Shown here: positions 1 through 5,087 of the stretch, piece by piece | Layout: every line of letters starts with the position of its first letter | How positions within the stretch are numbered: position 1 is the first letter of the stretch | The notes under the pieces: model-generated | The model's input: the letters and a program-made list of their open reading frames with translations, nothing else | What the model was told of the DNA's origin: nothing | Databases searched by the model: none | Position numbers and translations under genes: made by a program | DNA from: DATLFI01 sp035524895 | Lineage (GTDB): Bacteria; Acidobacteriota; Thermoanaerobaculia; Multivoradales; Multivoraceae | Assembly: GCA_035524895.1 (NCBI GenBank) | Contig: DATLFI010000102.1 | Coordinates: forward strand, 1 to 8,043 | Length of the DNA: 8,043 bases | Direction: 5' to 3'

Positions 1-306
1 GGTCCGCCGCTTTCGGTGGTGTTTCGGAAGCGCCCGCGCGCCGTCGAGGAGATGACGCTCGCTTCCGGCGACCGGCTTCTCGTCTACAGCGACGGCGCGA
101 GCGAGGCGCGCGATCCGGTCGAGAGCGAGCTCGGCGTCGAGGGGCTCGAGCGCGCGCTCGAGGCGTCGAGCGGGAGTGACGTCGGGAGCGCTCTCGACGC
201 GCTACACCGGCTGGTGCTCGATCACGTCGCGGGCCGTCCGCTAGAGGACGACGTCACCATGGTCCTGGTCGAGCGCGGCGCGGGGCGTGCTGCCGTCGGT
301 GGATAG
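1..306 (+). CDS. SpoIIE/RsbU-type PP2C Ser/Thr phosphatase, C-terminal part
   Basis: Partial gene whose 5' end lies outside the window; 101 residues are visible in the frame open from base 1. Seen: G-P-P-L at the very start, then SGDRLLVYSDGASEARDP (residues 22-39) and LEDDVTMVLVER (81-92). These match the last conserved blocks of the PPM/SpoIIE catalytic domain. The Asp in YSDG (D31) and the DD pair (D83/D84) correspond to the metal-binding acids that support hydrolysis of phosphoserine/phosphothreonine. Family knowledge: such phosphatases usually dephosphorylate anti-anti-sigma factors, or act as output domains behind sensor modules (GAF, PAS, HAMP, receiver) lying N-terminal, which cannot be seen here. 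The protein ends about 10 residues after the catalytic core, so no further domain follows. It converges on the MFS gene with only 30 bp between the stop codons. Domain call is firm; the target is unknown. Confidence 0.88.
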   Translation, partial: GPPLSVVFRKRPRAVEEMTLASGDRLLVYSDGASEARDPVESELGVEGLERALEASSGSDVGSALDALHRLVLDHVAGRPLEDDVTMVLVERGAGRAAVGG

Positions 307-336
307 CTGGCGAGATGCGCCCACGCCTCTTTGCCC

Positions 337-1584
337 CTAACCGTCGGCCGCCGGTTCGGCATCGTGGGCGCGGTAGTGACGCAACGCCGGATTGCGCCAC
401 GCCACCAGGCCCGCGACCACGAGCGCGCCGACACCGCCGCTCACCACCGAGAACGTGGGCGACGTCGCAGCGGCGAGAAAGCCGGATTCGGCCGCGCCGA
501 GCTGGTTCGACGCGCCGATGAAGATCAGGTTGACGGCGCTGACCCGACCGCGCAGCTCGTCGGGCGTCGAGAGTTGGATGGCGGTGCCACGCATGACGAC
601 GCTCAGGTAGTCGGACATGCCGGCGACCATGTAGGCCAAGAGCGACAGCGGGTAGAACCGCGACAGGCCGAACACGATGGTCGAGACGGCGAAGCCGACC
701 ACCGCCCACAGCAGGGCGAGCCCGGTGCGCCGCACCGGAGGCAGTGCCAGGAGGGCGATGGCGGCGAGCACCGCGCCGATCTCGAGCGCGGCGGCGAGCA
801 GACCGTAGCCGCGCGGTCCGACCTCGAGAATGTCGGTGGCGTAGATCGGCAGGAGCGCGGTGGCGCCGGCGAAGAGCACGGCGAACATGTCGAGGGTCAT
901 GCAGCCGAGGACGATGGGCTGGCGGCGTACATACCGCAGTCCCTCGACGACGGCTTGCCAGTGCACGCGCCCGCGTGGCGTGGCCTGCTGGAGCGGACGC
1001 ACCCGGGCCATGGCGACGAGGCCGGCGATCATGAAGGCGGCGTGGAGCGCGTAGGGAAGTGCGATCCCCCCGATGTCGACCGCGAAGCCCATCAGCACCG
1101 GACCGGTCACGAAGGCACCCATCTGGATCGCGCTGTGCAGTCCGACGGCGGTGGGAAAGAGGCGGCGCTCCACGAGCTGAGGCAAGAGCGCTGAGCGCGC
1201 CGGGCTCTCGAACGCCGCGGCCGCGGCCACCGTCATCACCGCAGCGTAGAGAACCCCCAGGCGCGGTTGGCCCGCGAGGCTCACGATCGCGAGCGCGGCC
1301 GAGCAGAGCGTCGGGACGACCTGGAACACCATCACGAGACGCTTGCGGTCGTAGGCGTCGGCCGCGGCGCCACCGATCAAACTGAGAACGAGCGCGGGCG
1401 CGAACTGCGCGAGCCCCAACAGGCCGAGGTGAAACGCCGATCCCGAGATCTCGTAAACCTGCCACGCCACCGCCGCTCGCAGCAGCGTGAGTGCGGTGCC
1501 CGAGAGGAGCCGGCTCACCTCGAACGCTAGAAAGCCCGGCTGCGTGAGGAGCAGGCGCGCCGGGCTTCGGGTCGAGGGCGCCAC
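337..1584 (-). CDS. MFS transporter, enterobactin exporter (EntS)/MFS_3-like
   Basis: A 415-residue polytopic inner-membrane protein, the usual length for a 12-helix major facilitator permease. Seen: hydrophobic segments throughout, the loop 2-3 MFS motif A as GGAAADAYDRKRL (residues 71-83), AFESPARSALLPQLV (124-138), GAFVTGPVLMG (156-166) and PDELRGRVSAVNLIF (341-355). The last block is characteristic of the EntS/MFS_3 group, which exports siderophores, drugs or unknown metabolites by proton antiport. A substrate cannot be read from the sequence. The frame is open far upstream, but that part is arginine-rich, antisense to the TPR-CHAT gene and not membrane-like. I therefore start at the GTG at 1584, the closest start codon before the first helix (about residues 17-40). 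No Shine-Dalgarno precedes it; a TACCAT -10-like hexamer lies 7 nt upstream, which suggests a leaderless transcript. It is divergent from TPR-CHAT and on the opposite strand to every other gene, so it may be functionally unrelated. Confidence 0.88.
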   Translation of the reverse strand: MAPSTRSPARLLLTQPGFLAFEVSRLLSGTALTLLRAAVAWQVYEISGSAFHLGLLGLAQFAPALVLSLIGGAAADAYDRKRLVMVFQVVPTLCSAALAIVSLAGQPRLGVLYAAVMTVAAAAAFESPARSALLPQLVERRLFPTAVGLHSAIQMGAFVTGPVLMGFAVDIGGIALPYALHAAFMIAGLVAMARVRPLQQATPRGRVHWQAVVEGLRYVRRQPIVLGCMTLDMFAVLFAGATALLPIYATDILEVGPRGYGLLAAALEIGAVLAAIALLALPPVRRTGLALLWAVVGFAVSTIVFGLSRFYPLSLLAYMVAGMSDYLSVVMRGTAIQLSTPDELRGRVSAVNLIFIGASNQLGAAESGFLAAATSPTFSVVSGGVGALVVAGLVAWRNPALRHYRAHDAEPAADG

Positions 1585-1591
1585 GCGCCGG

Positions 1592-1597
1592 ATGGTA
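1592..1597 (-). promoter_or_regulatory. Candidate -10 element of the MFS gene (leaderless start)
   Basis: Read on the minus strand the hexamer is TACCAT (4 of 6 matches to TATAAT). It ends 7 nt before the GTG start at 1584, so transcription would begin at or next to the start codon. No Shine-Dalgarno sequence lies between it and the GTG, which fits a leaderless mRNA. No convincing -35 is present 16-18 bp upstream, so this is a weak call in GC-rich DNA. Confidence 0.3.
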
Positions 1598-1606
1598 GCG
1601 GAGACT

Positions 1607-1635
1607 GGATCGGATCCGACGCCGCGCCGGATCGG
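1607..1635. promoter_or_regulatory. Candidate operator: GGATCGG direct repeat and TCGGATCCGA palindrome
   Basis: Within the 77-bp divergent intergenic region the heptamer GGATCGG occurs at 1607-1613 and again at 1629-1635. The copies are 22 bp apart, close to two helical turns, so they would lie on the same DNA face. The first copy overlaps a perfect 10-bp palindrome, TCGGATCCGA, at 1610-1619. The block sits between the two candidate -10 elements, where a regulator could affect both genes. OmpR-family regulators such as the one at 6613-7407 often bind direct repeats, although usually with a 10-11 bp period. Binding is inference only. Confidence 0.25.
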
Positions 1636-1646
1636 TTGACAGCGAC

Positions 1647-1655
1647 TGTTATCCT
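1647..1655 (+). promoter_or_regulatory. Candidate extended -10 promoter of TPR-CHAT (leaderless start)
   Basis: TGTTATCCT reads as an extended -10 element (TGn followed by TATCCT, 4 of 6 matches to TATAAT). Exactly 6 nt (GCGCGC) separate it from the GTG at 1662, placing the expected transcription start on the start codon. There is no Shine-Dalgarno sequence in this gap. A TTGACA at 1636-1641 is too close (8-bp spacer) to serve as its -35. Extended -10 promoters can work without a -35. Confidence 0.4.
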
Positions 1656-1661
1656 GCGCGC

Positions 1662-4523
1662 GTGCACCCGGGCTCGGACTCGAAGCGCTCGGTGGCGTCG
1701 CAGCTCGCTGCGGCGCCTCCCAGCCCCTCGCTGGTGCGCGCGCTCGCGCAGCAGGCTCTGCGACTCGCCCGTGTCGATCTTCGCGAGGCCGAGGGCACAG
1801 CGGACGCCGCCTGCGTCGCAGCGGCGGCGCTCGACGATCCGACCTCGAGCGGCCTCGCCCAACGTTCCCTCGGCCACGTGCGGTATCTCTCCGGCCGCTT
1901 GCAGGAGGCGGTGGAGCTCTACGAGCGTGCCATCGACGCCTTCTGCGGCGGCGGGGACGAGCTCGAAGCGGCGAAGACGCGCAGCAGCGCTCTCCAGGCA
2001 CTGATCCTCCTGGGCCGCTACGGTGACGCCGAGCGCTTCGCGTCCGAGGCGCGAGAGGTGCTGCTGCGTCACGGCGACGCGCTTCCGATCGCGAGGCTCG
2101 ACTGCAACGTCGCCAACATGCTGCATCGCCTCGATCGCCACCGCGAAGCGCTCGAGGTCTACGAGCGATCGCTGCGGGTCTTCCGCGAGAACGGAGTGGA
2201 TCCCGAGGCGACGGCGGCGGCTCTGCTCAACTCGGCGGTCTGCCTGATCATCCTCGGCGACCTGGCCCTTGCCCTCAGCCGCTTCGAGGAGGTGAGCGTG
2301 CACTGCCGTGCTCACGACATGCCGCTCCCCGCTCTCCAGGCCGAGTACAACGTAGCCTATCTGCACTACCACCGAGGCGAATACGCGCGCGCCATCGAGC
2401 TCTATCGCGACGGGGTGGTGCGCAGCCGGGAGCAGGGCGATCCGTACCACGAGGCGCTCTGTACGCTCGACCTTGCCGAGATCTACCTCGAAGTGAACCT
2501 CACCGACGAGGGAGCTCTGCTCGCCGAACGGGCGCGCGCCGCGTTCTCCACTCTGGGCCTGCGCTACGAGACCTCCAAGGCCAGCACCTTCATGGCGATC
2601 GCGGCGAGCCAGCGCGGTGAGCTCGACCGCGCGGCTGCGCTGTTCGAGGAGGCACGCCGAGGTTTCGACGACGAGGGTAACCACGCCTGGACCGGGATGG
2701 TCGACTTCTATCGCGCCATCGTGCTGCTCGAGATGGGCCGGCCCGAGGAGGCTCGCCGACAGGCGGCGCGGGCGCGCGACGGATTCGTCGAGGGCGGCCA
2801 GGCCCCGCGCATCGTGCTCGCCGAGCTGCTCCTCGCGCGCGCCGAGCTCCACCTCGGCGCGGTGGGCCGGGCGCGTGACGGTGTGGAGGCGGCACGCGCC
2901 CGCCTCGAGGACCTCGATCTACCGCACCTCGCCTACCAGACGCTCTTCGTGGAGGGCCTGGTCGCGGAGGCGGCCGGCGACCGCCACGAAGCTCTCGAGC
3001 GCTATCGCGGCGCCTGCGAGGTGCTCGGCGGTCTGCGCAGCCATCTGCACAGCGAAGAGCTCAAGATCGCCTTCGTCAAGAACAAGCAGGAGGTCTACGA
3101 GAGCCTGATCTGGTTGAGTCTCGAGGGTGGAGCTCGAACCGAGGAAGAGGCCGAGGCGGTGTTCGCCTGGGTCGAGAGCGCGAAGTCGAGAGCGCTCACC
3201 GATCTGATCGCTCCTCGGGTCCCGGCTCCGCGTCCTTCGCGACCTGACCCGGACGGGCTCGAAGGAGAGATGCGGCGGCTTCGCGAGGAGCTCAACTGGT
3301 GTTACAGCCAGCTCGACAGGGCGGAGCTCGAGCCCCGCGGCGCTCCGGCCGCGGCCGGGCCGCTGCTCGGCCGGGGGGTGGCGCCCGGGGCGCCGGCGCA
3401 GCTTCGCCGCCGCGCCAAGGAGCTCGAGGACCGGCTGACCCGGATCATGACCAACCTGCGCACCCGCGACCTCGACTTGGCGTCGCTTCAGGCCGGCGAC
3501 AGTGTCTCGCTCGAGGCGATGCGCGCCGCGCTTCCGGCCGACGCGGTTTTGCTCGAGTACTACGAAGCTCGCGGCACCGTCTTCGGATTCGTGGTGGGAC
3601 ACGACCGCATCCTCGTGATGCCGGTCACGACCTCCGATCGGGTGCGCCGGCTGCTGGGCTTCCTGCAGTTCCAGCTCTCCAAGCTCGAGCTCGGGGAGGA
3701 GTACGAGAGGACCTTCGCTGCGCCGCTTCTGGCCGCGACCCGGGGCCATCTGCGCGAGCTCTACGACGAGTTGGTCGCGCCTCTACGCTCGTCGCTGCGG
3801 GCGCGCTCGTTGGTCGTGGTGCCTCACGGATCTCTTCATCACGTTCCGTTCCACGCCTTGTGGGACGGAGAGGCGTACCTGGTGGATCACTTCTCGCTGT
3901 CCTACGCTCCGAGCGCGGGCACCTTCGAACGGTGCTCGACGCGACCGCGGGCGCCGTCGACCGGCGCGCTGGTGCTTGCGGTGCCCGACCCCTGGAACCC
4001 GGGGATCGCCGCCGAGGCGAGCGCGGTGGCCGCGGCGGTTCCCGGTGCCGTGGTCCTCCTCGGTGAGGACGCCACTGCAGCCGCTCTGCGGGCGCAGGGC
4101 GCCAGCGCGCGCATCCTCCACATCGCCGCACATGGGTTCTTCCGCCGGGACAACCCGATGTTCTCGGCGATCCAGCTCGGTGGGTCGCGTCTGACGGTCT
4201 TCGACCTCTACAGCCTCGACCTGGCCGCGGAGGTCGTCGTGCTCAGCGGCTGCGGCACCGGCCTGGCCGTGGTCGAGCGCGGGGACGAGCTGATTGGGCT
4301 CGTCCGCGGATTGCTCTACGCGGGCGCTCAGACCGTGGTGGCGACGCTCTGGGACGCGCAGGACGAGAGCACGGCCCGATTCATGGAGGCCTTCTATCGG
4401 CATCTGCCCCGATCGTCGGATCGCGCGGGAGCGCTGCGGCAAGCCATGATCGAGGTGCGCGAGGCCCGTCCCCACCCCTTCTACTGGGCGCCCTTCTTTC
4501 TGGCGGGCAGAGTGTCGCCATGA
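1662..4523 (+). CDS. TPR-CHAT protein: caspase-like cysteine protease with TPR array
   Basis: A 953-residue protein without signal peptide or membrane helix, hence cytoplasmic. Residues 65-455 hold about ten tetratricopeptide repeats, for example LSGRLQEAVELYERAI (76-91) and HRGEYARAIELYRDG (237-251). Next come the conserved pre-CHAT block YESLIWLSL (479-487) with WVESAKSRALTDLI (503-516), a charged helical stretch, and a Gly/Pro/Ala-rich linker (about 558-580). The CHAT domain fills the C-terminal third. Its caspase-type dyad is intact: His824 in ILHIAAHGFF and Cys864 in VVVLSGCGTG, followed by VRGLLYAGAQTVVATLWD (881-898). Family knowledge: CHAT proteases are clan CD cysteine peptidases gated by partners that bind the TPR array; known bacterial substrates include gasdermins and the Csx30 protein of type III-E CRISPR. 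Neither gasdermin nor CRISPR genes are visible here. The GTG at 1662 is preceded by a -10-like box rather than a ribosome site; GTG 1692 is the next option. Substrate unknown. Confidence 0.93.
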   Translation: MHPGSDSKRSVASQLAAAPPSPSLVRALAQQALRLARVDLREAEGTADAACVAAAALDDPTSSGLAQRSLGHVRYLSGRLQEAVELYERAIDAFCGGGDELEAAKTRSSALQALILLGRYGDAERFASEAREVLLRHGDALPIARLDCNVANMLHRLDRHREALEVYERSLRVFRENGVDPEATAAALLNSAVCLIILGDLALALSRFEEVSVHCRAHDMPLPALQAEYNVAYLHYHRGEYARAIELYRDGVVRSREQGDPYHEALCTLDLAEIYLEVNLTDEGALLAERARAAFSTLGLRYETSKASTFMAIAASQRGELDRAAALFEEARRGFDDEGNHAWTGMVDFYRAIVLLEMGRPEEARRQAARARDGFVEGGQAPRIVLAELLLARAELHLGAVGRARDGVEAARARLEDLDLPHLAYQTLFVEGLVAEAAGDRHEALERYRGACEVLGGLRSHLHSEELKIAFVKNKQEVYESLIWLSLEGGARTEEEAEAVFAWVESAKSRALTDLIAPRVPAPRPSRPDPDGLEGEMRRLREELNWCYSQLDRAELEPRGAPAAAGPLLGRGVAPGAPAQLRRRAKELEDRLTRIMTNLRTRDLDLASLQAGDSVSLEAMRAALPADAVLLEYYEARGTVFGFVVGHDRILVMPVTTSDRVRRLLGFLQFQLSKLELGEEYERTFAAPLLAATRGHLRELYDELVAPLRSSLRARSLVVVPHGSLHHVPFHALWDGEAYLVDHFSLSYAPSAGTFERCSTRPRAPSTGALVLAVPDPWNPGIAAEASAVAAAVPGAVVLLGEDATAAALRAQGASARILHIAAHGFFRRDNPMFSAIQLGGSRLTVFDLYSLDLAAEVVVLSGCGTGLAVVERGDELIGLVRGLLYAGAQTVVATLWDAQDESTARFMEAFYRHLPRSSDRAGALRQAMIEVREARPHPFYWAPFFLAGRVSP

Positions 4524-4562
4524 GCTCTCGTCGACTCCCTGCCGCCGGCTCTGGGGATTTCG

Positions 4563-4571
4563 TGGTCTAAT
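4563..4571 (+). promoter_or_regulatory. Possible extended -10 upstream of the small beta-rich gene
   Basis: TGGTCTAAT (TGn plus TCTAAT, 5 of 6 matches to TATAAT) lies in the 97-bp gap after TPR-CHAT. It would give a leader of about 40 nt before the ATG at 4621. There is no recognisable -35. It has the same extended -10 layout as the candidate promoter of TPR-CHAT. It could provide separate expression of 4621 onwards, but read-through from TPR-CHAT is equally possible because no terminator is seen. Confidence 0.3.
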
Positions 4572-4620
4572 CCGGTGGCACTTCGAGCCCGACTCACGAT
4601 CGAGAGCTCGAGGAGAGTGG

Positions 4621-5037
4621 ATGGAACGCGCATTGTCCCGCCTCGAGGTCCTTCCGACGACCCTCGCGTTCGATAGCGCCTCGGGCCCCGGCAAGCGTGG
4701 TCTCCGCAAGGGCCCGGCGGGCAGTCGTCACCTGCTGTTCGAAGCCGATGACCTGTGCCTCGATCTTCGGCTCGAAAGCGACTCGACGACCGGATCGATC
4801 ACAGTGCACGGCCAGGTCGCGGACCGTCGCGATCCGCTCAAGGGTCTCGGGGGCAACCCGGTCTACCTTCTGTCCGGGGATCGGGTGGCCGCTTGGTTGT
4901 TCGGGAACGGGAACGGGGAGTTCGTGTTCGAGGTTCCACCGCGGGCGGGACTGCTCCTGTGTCTGCCGATCATGGAACGTGGTCAGATCCTGATCGCTCT
5001 GGATCCACTGTGCTCCCAGGAGGCAGCCAACGAGTAG
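4621..5037 (+). CDS. Small beta-rich protein of unknown function, CHAT-associated
   Basis: A 138-residue protein with no signal peptide, membrane helix or catalytic motif that I recognise. The ATG follows a good ribosome site, AGGAG at 4611-4615, 5 nt upstream. Predicted strands alternate with turns: RHLLFEADDLCLDLRLE (36-52), GSITVHGQVADRR (58-70), NPVYLLSGDRVAAWLF (79-94), GEFVFEV (99-105), GLLLCLPI (110-117) and QILIALDPL (122-130). The pattern of a V-x-G-Q-V strand, a hairpin, then N-x-x-GEF-x-F and a final hydrophobic strand resembles transthyretin/carboxypeptidase-regulatory-like beta sandwiches. From memory, similar small proteins sit beside TPR-CHAT genes in Acidobacteriota, often with a sigma factor; I could not verify this. 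Position between two proteases makes it a candidate substrate, inhibitor or adaptor, which is inference. It is much shorter than known bacterial gasdermins. Reality of the gene is well supported, function is not. Confidence 0.75.
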   Translation: MERALSRLEVLPTTLAFDSASGPGKRGLRKGPAGSRHLLFEADDLCLDLRLESDSTTGSITVHGQVADRRDPLKGLGGNPVYLLSGDRVAAWLFGNGNGEFVFEVPPRAGLLLCLPIMERGQILIALDPLCSQEAANE

Positions 5038-5062
5038 TGGGGTGGGGATGGAGTCGGGTTGG

Positions 5063-5086
5063 CGCCTTACCAGGGAGAGGTAGGCG
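5063..5086 (+). promoter_or_regulatory. Hairpin presenting the subtilase ribosome binding site
   Basis: The arm at 5063-5071 (CGCCTTACC) pairs with 5079-5086 (GGTAGGCG) over 8 bp with one bulged T. The 7-nt loop AGGGAGA (5072-5078) carries the Shine-Dalgarno core GGGAG. The lower stem ends one base before the ATG at 5088. The rest of the purine tract (GG at 5079-5080) lies in the 3' arm. If formed in the mRNA, the structure would alter ribosome access to the protease start codon. Pairing is seen in the sequence; regulation is inferred. Confidence 0.5.
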
Positions 5087-5087
5087 A

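Noticed and set aside
339..356. AACCG/CGGTT hairpin as a terminator between the convergent genes
   Set aside because: The stem is only 5 bp, there is no T-tract on either strand, and it falls inside the end of the MFS coding sequence.
331..1194. Long + strand open frame opposite the MFS gene
   Set aside because: Translation is Gly/Arg/Glu/Asp/His-rich without any domain; it is an antisense shadow of a clearly membrane-type coding frame in GC-rich DNA.
1636..1641. Perfect TTGACA as a -35 box
   Set aside because: Only 8 bp separate it from the TATCCT element, and no -10-like hexamer lies 16-18 bp downstream of it.
1585..2001. N-terminal extension of the MFS frame up to an ATG at 2001
   Set aside because: The extra 139 residues are arginine-rich, lie antisense to the TPR-CHAT gene and cross its promoter region; MFS proteins of this group start just before the first helix.
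1527..2852. 441-codon minus-strand frame opposite TPR-CHAT
   Set aside because: No domain or membrane pattern; the + strand frame encodes textbook TPR motifs, so this is an antisense shadow. The same holds for the minus frames at 2919-3749, 3783-4709 and 5112-6758.
1662..4523. Csx29-type (craspase) TPR-CHAT of a type III-E CRISPR system
   Set aside because: No CRISPR repeats and no gRAMP/Cas7-11-like gene are visible; the architecture is that of the widespread general TPR-CHAT family.
4520..4570. ATGA overlap after TPR-CHAT as a coupled gene start
   Set aside because: The frame from ATG 4520 closes after 16 codons and shows no recognisable features.
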